The notes: a model not told the origin generated them from the sequence alone. A stretch of DNA of 64,000 nt from an uncultured Lachnospiraceae bacterium (GCA_947630805.1 CANRIV010000001.1:62001-126000); one strand, 5' to 3'; shown: positions 8,293 through 19,224, numbered from the stretch's first letter. Numbers and translations: made by a program.

Positions 8293-10911
8293 ATGAGAAA
8301 AAATTGGAAAAGTTTTATTTCAGTTTTTTTGAGCCTCTGCATGATTTTGGGAGGAATTTATTATATTCCACAAATCAGTAAAGCGGCAGATGCTCAGACG
8401 AATGTTGCAAACGGAAGAAATAATTACACTTTTATGACATCGAATGCAAATACGCCGGTAGAAGGCTTTTTGTATGTTGGTAATGGCTTTTCGGCAATTA
8501 ACTGTTGCAACGAAAATTTGGGGAATGGAAACAACTTGCTGGGTCAGACAGCGACTACAAAAGAAGCGGCTGTCTATGTAGATTTAGGCAGAAATTATGA
8601 TATAAGCAGTGCATTGATTTATCAGGGCTCGACGAATTCCAACTTCTATGATTCTTATTGTAGAAAATATTCTATTTATTATTCCAAAGAACAGGTTTCT
8701 GCTGCCAATGAGGGGAATATTCCATGGGAACTGGCAGGTGTCTGTGAAAATGGAACAATCTACAACGGAGCAAGCACAAAGATAAAAAATGCGGAATATA
8801 CCAGCAGTACAGGCGATGCAATCGCGTTTAACAATACAGTGACGGCAAGAAGTGTCAAAATTGTATTTGATAAAGAAGCGTGTATGGGAACTGGTAACAA
8901 TGGAAACAATACCGGCACAACGGGAACTGTAAGTCTGCTTTCTGTTCGCGTCTACGGAGTGGAGAATGTAGAGGAAACCACAACAGAATATGTAGAGCCG
9001 GATGAAAATCTTTATGGCTCTTATACGGACGATTTGGCATTGTCAAAAAAAGGATATGCCAGTTCAAATCTGAGACAAAATGCCACATCACCGGTTACCG
9101 TAAATAATCTTACAAACGGAAATACCACAGCAGGAAATTATATTATTGCCAATACAACAGGAGGAGATACAAATCCATGGTTTGCCGTAGACTTGGGACA
9201 GGTATATGATATCAATAAAGTCACGGTAACTCCGGGCGCAAATGATACATACCCGAATGCGTATCCGATAGAGTATAAAGTGCAGGTGGCCGTGGAGAGC
9301 AGAACGGTTTCCACACCGGCAGATATTGGAAATCTTACATGGACGACGGTTGCTACTGTTACAGATGGAACACTTGCAGAAAAATCAATCACTTTTCCAA
9401 GAAAAAACAGCAGATATATAAGAATATTAGCAGACAGATGGGCTGATTATTGTTCTCTCTATGAACTGTCTGTATTTGGGACAGACGACAGTTATCTTCT
9501 GGAAGAGGAAGAGAATACAATGAAAGTACTCTTTGTCGGAAACAGTATGACATATTACAATAATCTGTGCAAAGTAGTAGAGGGTTTTGCCCGACTTCAG
9601 GGGAAGAAAATTCAATGTACTGCATCCACGCAGGGAGGAAAAAATCTTATTTTCCATACGACATATTCTCAGACGATATCGGAAATTCAATCCGGAAAGT
9701 ATGATGTAGTGATATTGCAGGATATCGTGGGATCGTTTAACGGCGAAGAATTGATGCAAGGTGCAACAACGCTGAATCGTATGATTAAAGAGTATAATCC
9801 TGAAGCAAAAGTAATTCTGTATATGCCATGGCCGACGCAAGATACTCTTACCGGGGAAGACAGTAAACTTCCATATTTCACGCATCATTATATTAAGACA
9901 GCAAGAAGCCTTGGCGCAGCGTTAGCTCCTGCGGGAGAGGCATGGTATACCGTGCTTCAGCAATATCCGGAGCGCGCATGGTATACAGATGGAAAACATC
10001 CTCATGCTATCGGTACATTTGTGTCTGCCTGTGCAATTTATTATGCACTGTTTCCGGAAGCTGAAAAAGTTGTAATTGACAGTGCAAATCAGAGTGCAGT
10101 GAATGAAATCATTAATAATAATATTGCCTATTCCGGTGATGCCGTAACGCAGTATGATGCAGAACTGTTAAACTTTATTTCAAATTATGGATATTATTAT
10201 ACTCATCAGGTAGAAGCGGCAGTAGCAGATCAGAGCGGACAGACAGAATATCAATCTGTGGCCGGTAATTATTCCGGTCCATATACAGTGACTGTAGATG
10301 GAATTGTTCAGGGAACATATCATAAGGACAGTAAATATACCTTGGGAGATGCCGCTTATGGTTATTACGCACTGGGTAAAATGTATCCTGCCGGATATCA
10401 GTATACGGTAAAAGAAGATGTAGAATTTACTTCTGTCAATGAATTGTCTGTCTCCATGTCCAAAGGGGCCGGAATTAAAACTACGACACCTGCCGGACTC
10501 AGATATCAGGCAAAGATAACCTCAGAAAATATGAGTGCCGTATCCGCACAGGATGCAATTACAGAAGGTATTTTGATAACAACGCAGGACATTTTTGAAA
10601 ACAATGGAAGCACCCTGGACCTTACAAGCTCTTATGACAAGATTAATGTGAAGAACAGCGGCTGGTATGGAGTGGAAGGAACTTATTGCGGCGCTGTGGC
10701 AAATATTGTGCCAGAAAATTACAGCAGAGATTTTGTGGCGAGAGCTTATGTGACAGTGAATTATATCGATGATACGACGTATACTATATATTCTGAAATG
10801 TCAGATGTGAGGTCTGTTCAATATGTTGCTAAGGCAGTCAAAGCTGATAATTATCGTGGACTCTCAGAACAGGAGAGGGAGATTGTTGATTCCTTTTTGG
10901 TTGAAGATTAA
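8293..10911 (+). CDS. Secreted multidomain protein: two discoidin-like modules plus SGNH hydrolase domain
   Basis: The 872-residue protein has a signal peptide nearly matching that of the preceding gene. Two F5/8-type-C (discoidin) modules follow at about 40-230 and 245-395. The SGNH domain (about 408-650) has G416-N-S418 and D566-G-K-H569. A C-terminal module (about 660-872, with the stretch YSRDFVARAYVTV) recurs on clostridial surface proteins but has no firm function. The SGNH part is a close paralogue of the upstream protein, so a duplication with domain shuffling is likely. Discoidin modules usually bind carbohydrates. The ATG follows an AGGAGG site. A terminator follows at 10947. Confidence 0.8.
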   Translation: MRKNWKSFISVFLSLCMILGGIYYIPQISKAADAQTNVANGRNNYTFMTSNANTPVEGFLYVGNGFSAINCCNENLGNGNNLLGQTATTKEAAVYVDLGRNYDISSALIYQGSTNSNFYDSYCRKYSIYYSKEQVSAANEGNIPWELAGVCENGTIYNGASTKIKNAEYTSSTGDAIAFNNTVTARSVKIVFDKEACMGTGNNGNNTGTTGTVSLLSVRVYGVENVEETTTEYVEPDENLYGSYTDDLALSKKGYASSNLRQNATSPVTVNNLTNGNTTAGNYIIANTTGGDTNPWFAVDLGQVYDINKVTVTPGANDTYPNAYPIEYKVQVAVESRTVSTPADIGNLTWTTVATVTDGTLAEKSITFPRKNSRYIRILADRWADYCSLYELSVFGTDDSYLLEEEENTMKVLFVGNSMTYYNNLCKVVEGFARLQGKKIQCTASTQGGKNLIFHTTYSQTISEIQSGKYDVVILQDIVGSFNGEELMQGATTLNRMIKEYNPEAKVILYMPWPTQDTLTGEDSKLPYFTHHYIKTARSLGAALAPAGEAWYTVLQQYPERAWYTDGKHPHAIGTFVSACAIYYALFPEAEKVVIDSANQSAVNEIINNNIAYSGDAVTQYDAELLNFISNYGYYYTHQVEAAVADQSGQTEYQSVAGNYSGPYTVTVDGIVQGTYHKDSKYTLGDAAYGYYALGKMYPAGYQYTVKEDVEFTSVNELSVSMSKGAGIKTTTPAGLRYQAKITSENMSAVSAQDAITEGILITTQDIFENNGSTLDLTSSYDKINVKNSGWYGVEGTYCGAVANIVPENYSRDFVARAYVTVNYIDDTTYTIYSEMSDVRSVQYVAKAVKADNYRGLSEQEREIVDSFLVED

Positions 10912-10946
10912 ATTTTAGTTTTTTAACAGACAGGAAAATAAATTGT

Positions 10947-10990
10947 AACAGAGGCCCCGGATATGAGAAATTTCGGGGCTTCTGTTTATA
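10947..10990 (+). terminator. Intrinsic terminator after the SGNH pair
   Basis: A 13-bp stem (10947-10959 with 10974-10986), with one non-Watson-Crick position and a 14-base loop, ends in a short T-rich tail. It separates the SGNH genes from the tRNA promoter at 11014. Confidence 0.65.
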
Positions 10991-11013
10991 GTGAATCTTT
11001 TAAGAAAAAAGGG

Positions 11014-11042
11014 TTGACAATATTTACCGAAACGTTTATATT
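11014..11042 (+). promoter_or_regulatory. Strong sigma-A promoter of the tRNA-Val/tRNA-Met unit
   Basis: A perfect TTGACA (11014-11019) is separated by 17 bases from TATATT (11037-11042). The first tRNA starts 24 bases downstream. Confidence 0.8.
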
Positions 11043-11066
11043 AATAAGGCAGTTTAAATTCTGTAT

Positions 11067-11139
11067 GGGATCTTAGCTCAGCTGGGAGAGCATCTGCCTT
11101 ACAAGCAGAGGGTCACAGGTTCGAGCCCTGTAGGTCCCA
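11067..11139 (+). tRNA. tRNA-Val (anticodon TAC)
   Basis: The 73-base cloverleaf has acceptor arm GGGATCT/AGGTCCC, D-arm AGCTC-GAGC, anticodon stem TCTGC/GCAGA with loop CTTACAA, and T-arm ACAGG-TTCGAGC-CCTGT. The loop gives anticodon TAC, reading GTA/GTG valine codons. CCA is not encoded. Confidence 0.97.
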
Positions 11140-11193
11140 TTACATTTTTTAAGCGGTAAGTTAGATATAATGATACAGCATTATATTTTATGT

Positions 11194-11267
11194 GGCGAGA
11201 TAGCTCAGTTGGCTAGAGCACACGGTTCATACCCGTGGTGTCGTGGGTTCAAATCCCTCTCTCGCTA
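11194..11267 (+). tRNA. tRNA-Met (elongator type, anticodon CAT)
   Basis: The 74-base cloverleaf has anticodon stem CACGG/CCGTG with loop TTCATAC, giving anticodon CAT. The acceptor arm GGCGAGA/TCTCGCT has a G-U first pair and no initiator-type mismatch, and the body resembles Bacillus elongator tRNA-Met. An Ile (lysidine) tRNA is less likely from the acceptor sequence. It is transcribed with tRNA-Val. Confidence 0.93.
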
Positions 11268-11297
11268 CTTTTTTATTGTAAGAATGAAAAGAGTAGG

Positions 11298-11323
11298 AGA
11301 AAGGCAATGTCCTTTCTTTTTTT
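11298..11323 (+). terminator. Intrinsic terminator of the tRNA-Val/Met unit
   Basis: The stem AGAAAGG/CCTTTCT (11298-11304 with 11311-11317, loop CAATGT) is followed directly by a run of T. It ends the two-tRNA transcript before the ispF promoter. Confidence 0.8.
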
Positions 11324-11352
11324 GTTACAATATACCAAATTGGGGAATAATA

Positions 11353-11361
11353 TGGTATAAT
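11353..11361 (+). promoter_or_regulatory. Extended -10 promoter of the ispF operon
   Basis: TGG immediately precedes a perfect TATAAT (11356-11361), giving an extended -10 element. No good -35 is visible at the right spacing. The ispF ATG is 46 bases downstream. Confidence 0.6.
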
Positions 11362-11406
11362 TATTATCTATGCGAAAAAAATAATAATTGAAAGGTTTGA
11401 AAATCA

Positions 11407-11895
11407 ATGAGAATAGGAATGGGCTATGATGTGCACAAATTAACCGCAAATCGCAGATTGATTTTAGGGGGTGTGGAAATTCCCTATGAAAAAGGATTGC
11501 TGGGACACTCAGATGCGGATGTGGTAGTACATGCCATTATGGACGCCTTGCTGGGAGCGGCAGCTCTGGGAGATATTGGAAAACATTTTCCGGATACAGA
11601 CCCTGCATATAAGGATATTTCAAGTATAGAATTGTTGCGGCATGTGGGGAATCTGCTGAAAGAGAATGATTATGTAATCGGAAATATTGATGCGACAATT
11701 ATCTGTCAGGCTCCAAAACTGGCACCCTATAGAGAAAATATGATAGAAAATATTGCTGCGGCACTTCATATTTCTAAAACAAAAGTGTGCATTAAAGCTA
11801 CAACAGAAGAAGGGCTGGGATTTACCGGAGAAGGATTGGGAATTTCAGCACAGGCAATTACATTGCTGGAAGAAGGAAAAGATGGAAAAATATAA
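11407..11895 (+). CDS. ispF: 2-C-methyl-D-erythritol 2,4-cyclodiphosphate synthase
   Basis: The 162-residue protein has the family signature with metal ligands D8, H10 and H42 (GMGYDVH and DADVVVH), and the [12 protein letters not shown] segment. It closes CDP-methylerythritol-phosphate to MEcPP, the fifth step of the non-mevalonate isoprenoid pathway, as a cytosolic homotrimer. No other MEP-pathway genes are in the window. It overlaps the next gene by 14 bases. Confidence 0.97.
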   Translation: MRIGMGYDVHKLTANRRLILGGVEIPYEKGLLGHSDADVVVHAIMDALLGAAALGDIGKHFPDTDPAYKDISSIELLRHVGNLLKENDYVIGNIDATIICQAPKLAPYRENMIENIAAALHISKTKVCIKATTEEGLGFTGEGLGISAQAITLLEEGKDGKI

Positions 11896-12793
11896 GCTAC
11901 AAAAAATAAGACTGCAGGACTACGAAAAACTGAACAGCTATTATAATTTGAGAAGACCTCAGACTGCTGACAGTAATTTGCTGGATTTGTATTTGTGGAA
12001 AGATAGTTATCCCACACAATATTTTACCAATGAAAAAGGATTGATGTGGGTAGCAAGAAGTGGAAATGGTCAGTATTATTCTGCAATACCGTGCTGCAAA
12101 GAAGAAGACTTAAAGGAGTGTTTTTTGGAAACGCAGAATTATTTTAACCAAGTGCTGAATAAGAAGATGACAATGTATGTAGTAGACAAAAAAGCAGTAG
12201 ATATTTTAAATCTGTCACAGGACAAATACCTGGTCATTCCAGACCGTACGTATTATGATTACGTTTATGATGCAGAAAAACTGCGAACATACAGTGGAAA
12301 AAAATATCACAAAAAAAAGAATCACGTAAATTTCTTTCGGCGGGAATATGAAGGCAGATATGAATTTCGGTTTTTGACCGGAAAAAATGAGAAAGAAATA
12401 TTACAGTTTTTGGAAAAATGGAAAGAGACAAAAAAAGATTCCAGAGAGCATGAATTTATTGACGGAGAAGCAAGAGGAATAAAATTTCTTTTGGAGAATG
12501 AAGACAAGCTTGACTATAAAATCGGAGCAGTTTATGTGGATGGTGAATTACAGGCATTTACTATAGGAAATTATTATTCACAGGAGGATATGGTGTATGT
12601 TCCGGTAGAAAAGGCCAACCCGGATATTAGAGGCCTGTATCCTTTTATTTGCAGTGAATTTTTAAGACAAGCATTTCCACAGGCCGGAAAAGAAAATAGG
12701 GAAGATGATATGGGATTAGAAGGACTAAGAAAGTCAAAGTTATCATATAATCCAATATATCTTGTTGAAAAGTATACAATAATTCAAAAATGA
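11882..12793 (+). CDS. LPG-synthase-C / DUF2156-like acyltransferase-fold protein
   Basis: The 303-residue protein has the features of the phosphatidylglycerol-lysyltransferase C-terminal (DUF2156) family, a double GNAT-like fold. These are [17 protein letters not shown] near the start, [16 protein letters not shown] in the middle, and a late [20 protein letters not shown] stretch. Stand-alone members lack the membrane domain of MprF, and their reaction is not established. The ATG at 11882 is preferred because GAAGGA precedes it and longer in-frame starts would run deep inside ispF. It is in an operon with ispF and the next GNAT gene. Confidence 0.75.
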   Translation: MEKYKLQKIRLQDYEKLNSYYNLRRPQTADSNLLDLYLWKDSYPTQYFTNEKGLMWVARSGNGQYYSAIPCCKEEDLKECFLETQNYFNQVLNKKMTMYVVDKKAVDILNLSQDKYLVIPDRTYYDYVYDAEKLRTYSGKKYHKKKNHVNFFRREYEGRYEFRFLTGKNEKEILQFLEKWKETKKDSREHEFIDGEARGIKFLLENEDKLDYKIGAVYVDGELQAFTIGNYYSQEDMVYVPVEKANPDIRGLYPFICSEFLRQAFPQAGKENREDDMGLEGLRKSKLSYNPIYLVEKYTIIQK

Positions 12794-12805
12794 AAGAGTA
12801 CGAAA

Positions 12806-13825
12806 ATGGTTAGGTTATTGGAAAAATCTGAAAAAGAAAATAGCAGAAATCTGTATGAAACATGTTTTCCGGAAGATGGAAAAAAGTTTACAGATTACTA
12901 TTATAATCTGCGCATGAATGATAATGACATTGTAGTGAGCGAGGAAAACGGAAAGATTATATCAGGGCTGCATCTGATACCGAAGACGGTCACTACCGGA
13001 GCAGAAAAAACAGATATTCACTATATTTATGCTGTGGGAACACAAGAGGAATACAGGCGTCAGGGACATGTGCGTGATATTTTCCGGTTTACAATGAAAA
13101 AAATGTATCAGAATAAAGAAGCTTTTACTTTTCTGATACCTTCAGGAGATCATAATGCGGATATTTACCGCAAATTTGGATTTTCTTATGTTATGGACCG
13201 ATATGGAATAAAACCAGAGACCATGAGAAAGAGAGCAGCACATTCTTTACTTCTCAGAAAAGCAGAGCCATCGGATTTAATTCGCCTGTCTATTTTTTCT
13301 CAGAAAATGGCAGAGGAGAGAAAGGATATTTCTCTGGTAAAGACAATAGATTATTTCCGTGATATGATGAAACTAATAGCAGTAGAGGACGGCCGGATAG
13401 ATATTTATGTGGATAATAAAGTAATTGTAGGGTATAGAATCTGGATAGACCACGAGATATTAGAAGAAGTGCTGAGCGCGCCGATTCAATATCTGACACA
13501 GCAAGATGATGTTGCAAAACCATATGTGATGGCCCGCCTGATTCATTTAGAAGAGGGGGTCAGACTTTTCCAGACCGGGGAATTTATGCCGACTGAAATA
13601 AAAATAAGCGACCCGGTAATAAAAGAAAATAATGGTATTTTTTTACTTTCTGCTGACCAGGGTAGATTAAGATTGAAAAAAATAAAAAAAGAAAAATCAA
13701 CTGCGAAAAATCTAATTGCAGTTACTGTGGGAGAACTCACAGCACATATTTTTGGATATTGTCTGATAGAAGGACTTCCGATTATCAATAAAAGCAGCCG
13801 CTTCTTTATTAACGATTATGTATAG
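12806..13825 (+). CDS. GNAT-family N-acetyltransferase
   Basis: The 339-residue protein has an N-terminal GNAT domain with the acetyl-CoA-binding motif A (VGTQEEYRRQGHVRDIF, about 75-91) and the downstream FYRKFGF-type stretch (IYRKFGFSYV). The C-terminal half may be a second GNAT-like and SCP2-like part, as in Eis-type enzymes. The acceptor substrate is unknown. It begins 12 bases after the preceding gene with only a weak ribosome binding site, so translational coupling is likely. Confidence 0.8.
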   Translation: MVRLLEKSEKENSRNLYETCFPEDGKKFTDYYYNLRMNDNDIVVSEENGKIISGLHLIPKTVTTGAEKTDIHYIYAVGTQEEYRRQGHVRDIFRFTMKKMYQNKEAFTFLIPSGDHNADIYRKFGFSYVMDRYGIKPETMRKRAAHSLLLRKAEPSDLIRLSIFSQKMAEERKDISLVKTIDYFRDMMKLIAVEDGRIDIYVDNKVIVGYRIWIDHEILEEVLSAPIQYLTQQDDVAKPYVMARLIHLEEGVRLFQTGEFMPTEIKISDPVIKENNGIFLLSADQGRLRLKKIKKEKSTAKNLIAVTVGELTAHIFGYCLIEGLPIINKSSRFFINDYV

Positions 13826-13855
13826 ATTATGAAACACATCAAGTGTTTCATAATC
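13825..13855 (+). terminator. Strong hairpin after the ispF operon
   Basis: A perfect 13-bp stem (13825-13837 with 13843-13855, loop ATCAA) starts at the last base of the stop codon. It lacks a T-tract, so termination may be weak or the hairpin may protect the 3' end. Two smaller inverted repeats follow at 13867-13880 (GCTCC/GGAGC) and 13884-13898 (CTTTGC/GCAAAG). Confidence 0.5.
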
Positions 13856-14002
13856 GTACTTAACTAGCTCCATTAGGAGCGTGCTTTGCGAAGCAAAGTT
13901 TTGAAACGGTTATTCTATATTGATGATTATTCTATATCGTTAAAAGTTATAAATAAATAAAATGTAAAATATAATAAATAAAATATAAAAGAGAGTGTTA
14001 GC

Positions 14003-14680
14003 ATGAAATTTTTAAAATATTACAAAGAAGAAGTGGACGTAATTAAAGACCGGGATCCGGCGATGAAAAAGAATATTGAAGCACTTTTATATCCCAGCTT
14101 CTGGGCCATTTACAACTATCGAAAGGCGCATAGACTATATTTAAAAGGAAAAGTATTCCGGGCAAGAAAAATATCTCAGCGGACAGCAAGAAAAACAGGA
14201 ATTGAGATACATCCCGCCGCACAGATTGGAAAAGGACTTTTTATAGACCATGGCCATGGCGTTGTTATCGGTGAGACTACGATTATCGGCGACAACGTTA
14301 CTCTTTATCAGGGAGTAACACTGGGTGGTACAGGGAAAGAAAAAGGAAAGAGGCATCCTACAATCGGTAACAATGTAATGATAGGAGCCGGAGCCAAGGT
14401 TTTAGGTTCTTTTACGATTGGAGAAAATTCTAAAGTTGCGGCTGGATCTGTTGTGTTAGATGAAGTACCACCGAACAGTACTGTAGTAGGTGTACCGGGG
14501 ATTGTTGTAAAGCAGGATGATGTAAAAATCCCCCACAATGATTTGGATCAGATACATATTCCACATCCGGTACAAAGTGAATTAAAACGTCTCTCTGATG
14601 AAAATATAAAAATCATGGAAATGTTACAGGACTTGAGAAACGAAAACGCACAAAAGGATAAGACAAAAACACAGGAATAA
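14003..14680 (+). CDS. cysE: Serine O-acetyltransferase (short, EpsC-type)
   Basis: The 225-residue protein has an N-terminal helical region and then left-handed beta-helix hexapeptide repeats. The SAT signature is present: FIDHGHGVVIGET (D82, H83), then LYQGVTLGGTGKEKGKRHPTI. It makes O-acetylserine from serine and acetyl-CoA, the committing step of cysteine synthesis. It is 15 bases upstream of cysS, the usual Firmicutes arrangement that couples cysteine synthesis to Cys-tRNA charging. The leader (13826-14002) shows no T-box signature. Confidence 0.95.
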   Translation: MKFLKYYKEEVDVIKDRDPAMKKNIEALLYPSFWAIYNYRKAHRLYLKGKVFRARKISQRTARKTGIEIHPAAQIGKGLFIDHGHGVVIGETTIIGDNVTLYQGVTLGGTGKEKGKRHPTIGNNVMIGAGAKVLGSFTIGENSKVAAGSVVLDEVPPNSTVVGVPGIVVKQDDVKIPHNDLDQIHIPHPVQSELKRLSDENIKIMEMLQDLRNENAQKDKTKTQE

Positions 14681-14695
14681 TGCAAGGAGAAAACT

Positions 14696-16108
14696 ATGAA
14701 AATATACAACACACTTTCAAAGACAAAAGAAGAATTTGTACCGTTAGAAAAAGGAAAGGTCAGTATGTATGTATGTGGACCTACAGTATATAACCTGATT
14801 CATATTGGTAATGCAAGACCAATGATTATTTTTGATACATTTCGTAAGTATTTGGAATATAAAGGATTTGAAGTAAACTATGTCTCTAACTTTACGGATG
14901 TAGATGATAAAATTATTAAAAAGGCAATTGAAGAAGGATGCAGTGCAGAAGAAATATCGCAGAGATATATTGCAGAATGTAAGAAAGATATGGCTGGATT
15001 GAATGTAAAACCTGCCACGACACATCCGCTTGCCACACAGGAAATTGATGGAATGATTGAAATGATACAGATATTAATAGATAAGGGTTTTGCTTATAAT
15101 GCCAATGGTACAGTCTATTATCGGACCAGAAAATTTTCTGAGTACGGAAAACTTTCAAAAAAAAATATCGACGATTTAGAGGCCGGTCACAGAGATATCA
15201 AAGTGGCAGGAGAAGAGTCAAAAGAGGATCCACTGGATTTTGTACTCTGGAAACCAAAAAAAGAGGGAGAGCCTGCATGGAATTCTCCATGGGGTCAGGG
15301 CAGACCGGGATGGCATATCGAGTGTTCTGTGATGTCTAAAAAATATCTGGGAGATGAGATTGATATTCATGCAGGAGGGGAGGATTTGATATTCCCTCAT
15401 CATGAAAATGAAATTGCCCAGAGTGAGGCAGCGAACGGATGTCCTTTTGCAAAATATTGGATGCACAATGGATTTTTGAATATTGACAATAAAAAAATGT
15501 CTAAGTCTTTGGGGAATTTCTTCACTGTAAGAGATATTTCAGAAAAATATGACTTACAGGTACTGCGATTTTTTATGCTCAGTGCACATTATAGGAGTCC
15601 ACTGAATTTTAGTGATACTCTTATGGAGGCGGCAAAAAACGGACTGGAAAGAATTGTGACAGCCGGTGAAAAACTTCGTGATGCTGTTTCCAATGGAAAA
15701 GAAGGAGAACTTCAACAAAACGAAGCAGCATTGATAGATGAAGCAAAGAAATATGTGAAGAAATTTGAAGAGGCAATGGATGATGACTGCAATACAGCAA
15801 ACGCTATTTCATCGGTGTTTGAACTGGTTAAGTTTGCCAACAGCAAAGTGTCATCAGACAGCAGTAAAAAGTTTGCTTGTGCACTTTATGATATATTATC
15901 CGGATTATGCGATGTTTTGGGTATTATTTTGGAAAAAGAAAAAGATGCAGTAGGAGACGAAGCATATATTGAAGAAATGATAGAAAAACGTGCGCAGGCA
16001 AAGAAAGATAAAAACTTTGCTCTTGCCGATGAGATTCGGGAGGAACTGGCGCAAAAAGGAATTCTTTTGAAGGATACAAGAGAAGGGACAAAATGGAGCA
16101 GGGCATAA
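14696..16108 (+). CDS. cysS: Cysteinyl-tRNA synthetase
   Basis: The 470-residue class I synthetase has the zinc ligand C27 (YVCGPTVY), the HIGH-type motif H36-I-G-N39, GGEDLIFPHHENE with further zinc ligands, and KMSKS at 267-271. It charges tRNA-Cys in the cytosol. Length is typical. It lies in the cysE-cysS-mrnC-rlmB gene order conserved in many Firmicutes. Confidence 0.98.
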   Translation: MKIYNTLSKTKEEFVPLEKGKVSMYVCGPTVYNLIHIGNARPMIIFDTFRKYLEYKGFEVNYVSNFTDVDDKIIKKAIEEGCSAEEISQRYIAECKKDMAGLNVKPATTHPLATQEIDGMIEMIQILIDKGFAYNANGTVYYRTRKFSEYGKLSKKNIDDLEAGHRDIKVAGEESKEDPLDFVLWKPKKEGEPAWNSPWGQGRPGWHIECSVMSKKYLGDEIDIHAGGEDLIFPHHENEIAQSEAANGCPFAKYWMHNGFLNIDNKKMSKSLGNFFTVRDISEKYDLQVLRFFMLSAHYRSPLNFSDTLMEAAKNGLERIVTAGEKLRDAVSNGKEGELQQNEAALIDEAKKYVKKFEEAMDDDCNTANAISSVFELVKFANSKVSSDSSKKFACALYDILSGLCDVLGIILEKEKDAVGDEAYIEEMIEKRAQAKKDKNFALADEIREELAQKGILLKDTREGTKWSRA

Positions 16109-16181
16109 CAGCTTAATGTTTTCTGTCAGGGATCAAACTTTCATGAATTGACTTTGGCAACTGTTACCACAGGTAAAACGG

Positions 16182-16616
16182 ATGAAAAAAGATTTGTTTG
16201 ATATTATAAAAGAGACTATGGGTCTGAGGGATATTGATATTACAGACTATTCTCCACTGACATTAGCATATCTGGGTGATGGAATTTACGAAGTAATTAT
16301 TCGCACCCTGATTGTAGACCAGGCAAACCGTCAGGTAAGTAAAATTCATAAGTCTGCTTCAGCGCTGGTTAATGCAAAGAGTCAGGCAGAATTGATTCAT
16401 CTTCTTATGGACAGGCTTTCCGCAGAGGAACTCGCCGTTTATAAGCGGGGGCGAAATGCAAAAGCAATGACAAAGGCAAAAAATGCGACAATGACAGATT
16501 ATAGAACAGCTACAGGGTTTGAAGCCTTGATGGGGTGGCTTTATCTGACCGGACAGTCCGAACGGATGATGGAGCTGATTAAAATCGGACTGAACAGGTT
16601 AAAGGAGAATCAATGA
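16182..16616 (+). CDS. mrnC: Mini-ribonuclease 3
   Basis: The 144-residue protein is a bare RNase III catalytic domain without a double-stranded-RNA-binding domain. Conserved acidic residues include D33 in LAYLGDGIYE and E114 in GFEALMGWLYL. Mini-III matures 23S rRNA ends in Bacillus. The position between cysS and rlmB is classical. The stop overlaps the rlmB start (ATGA). Confidence 0.95.
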   Translation: MKKDLFDIIKETMGLRDIDITDYSPLTLAYLGDGIYEVIIRTLIVDQANRQVSKIHKSASALVNAKSQAELIHLLMDRLSAEELAVYKRGRNAKAMTKAKNATMTDYRTATGFEALMGWLYLTGQSERMMELIKIGLNRLKENQ

Positions 16617-17356
16617 GATACGAGGAATTTATAATTGAAGGACGAAATGCTGTCATTGAAGCGTATCGGGCCGGTAAGACAATAGATAAACTTTTTGTTT
16701 TAGAGCATTGTAAAGAAGGCTCTATGAACACATTGCTCCGGGAGGCAAAAAAACATGACACAATTGTCAATTTTGTAACCAGAGACCGGTTAGACAAAAT
16801 GTCAGAGACCGGAAAGCATCAGGGTGTTATTGCTTACGTGGCAGCTTATACATATTCCAGTGTAGAAGATATCATTGCAGCTGCCCGACAGAAAGAGGAA
16901 CCTCCGTTTTTAATACTGTTAGACGATATTGAGGATCCGCACAATCTGGGAGCTATTATTCGGACCGCAAACCTTGCAGGTGCCCACGGCGTTATTATTC
17001 CAAAGCATAGAGCCTCCGGATTGACTGCGACAGCGGTAAAAGCTTCCGCCGGTGCGATTCATCATACGCCGGTAGCAAAAGTTACAAATATTGCAAAGAC
17101 AATAGAATCATTAAAAAAAGAAGGACTTTGGTTTGTGTGTGCGGATATGGAAGGGCAGACCATGTATGATTTGGATTTGACAGGTCCTATCGGTCTTGTT
17201 ATAGGAAACGAAGGAAAGGGCGTCAGCCGTCTGGTAAAGGAAAAATGTGATTTTACAGCCTCGATTCCTATGTTTGGAAATATTGATTCTCTTAATGCTT
17301 CCGTGGCTGCAGGCGTGATGGCCTATGAGATTGTAAGACAGAGGATGAATAAATGA
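16613..17356 (+). CDS. rlmB: 23S rRNA 2'-O-ribose methyltransferase, TrmH/SpoU family
   Basis: The 247-residue SPOUT enzyme has an N-terminal substrate-binding domain (EGRNAVIEAYRAGKTIDKLF) and the three SpoU motifs: DPHNLGAIIRTANLAG, VIGNEGKGVS, and SLNASVAAGVMAYE. It fits the RlmB type that methylates G2251 of 23S rRNA, although assignment among TrmH paralogues by motif alone is not absolute. It is translationally coupled to mrnC. Confidence 0.92.
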   Translation: MRYEEFIIEGRNAVIEAYRAGKTIDKLFVLEHCKEGSMNTLLREAKKHDTIVNFVTRDRLDKMSETGKHQGVIAYVAAYTYSSVEDIIAAARQKEEPPFLILLDDIEDPHNLGAIIRTANLAGAHGVIIPKHRASGLTATAVKASAGAIHHTPVAKVTNIAKTIESLKKEGLWFVCADMEGQTMYDLDLTGPIGLVIGNEGKGVSRLVKEKCDFTASIPMFGNIDSLNASVAAGVMAYEIVRQRMNK

Positions 17357-17428
17357 AAATAAAAGAATCGAAGGATTAATATTGTAAAAAGAAACAGATT
17401 ATGGTATTATTTTAAAGTCGTTTGATAA

Positions 17429-17501
17429 GCTGCCATGGCTCAGGAGGTAGAGCGTCGCCTTGGTAAGGCGGAGGTCACGGGTTCAAATCCCGTTGGCAGC
17501 T
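17429..17501 (+). tRNA. tRNA-Thr (anticodon GGT)
   Basis: The 73-base cloverleaf has acceptor arm GCTGCCA/TGGCAGC, anticodon stem TCGCC/GGCGG with loop TTGGTAA (anticodon GGT), and T-arm ACGGG/CCCGT. A T-run follows directly and may help termination. It stands alone between rlmB and ilvN. Confidence 0.97.
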
Positions 17502-17544
17502 TTTTTGCGTTACAGGAAAATGAAAACAGAGGGGTATCTGTTTA

Positions 17545-17572
17545 TTGACAAAAATCCCATATGTGATAAGAT
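17545..17572 (+). promoter_or_regulatory. Promoter of ilvN-ilvC
   Basis: A perfect TTGACA (17545-17550) lies 16 bases before TAAGAT (17567-17572). The leader to the ilvN ATG at 17607 is only about 30 bases, too short for a T-box or attenuator, so control would have to act at the promoter. Confidence 0.65.
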
Positions 17573-17606
17573 TAATTACTAGAGATTGAGAAAAGAGGAA
17601 GTACAT

Positions 17607-19188
<1,582 letters not shown>

Positions 19189-19224
19189 TCCATAGACTTT
19201 TCAAGCGTACGGATGAATAAAGAG

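Noticed and set aside
9427-9888. 153-codon minus-strand open frame inside the second SGNH gene
   Set aside because: It is a shadow of the conserved coding frame with no recognisable domain.
11753-11881. Longer N-terminus for the DUF2156-like protein
   Set aside because: It would overlap ispF by more than 140 bases in another frame. The ATG at 11882 has a suitable ribosome binding site.
13860-13960. Possible small CRISPR or repeat array near the cysE promoter
   Set aside because: There are only two short inverted repeats and one imperfect direct repeat (TTATTCTATAT), with no regular repeat-spacer pattern.
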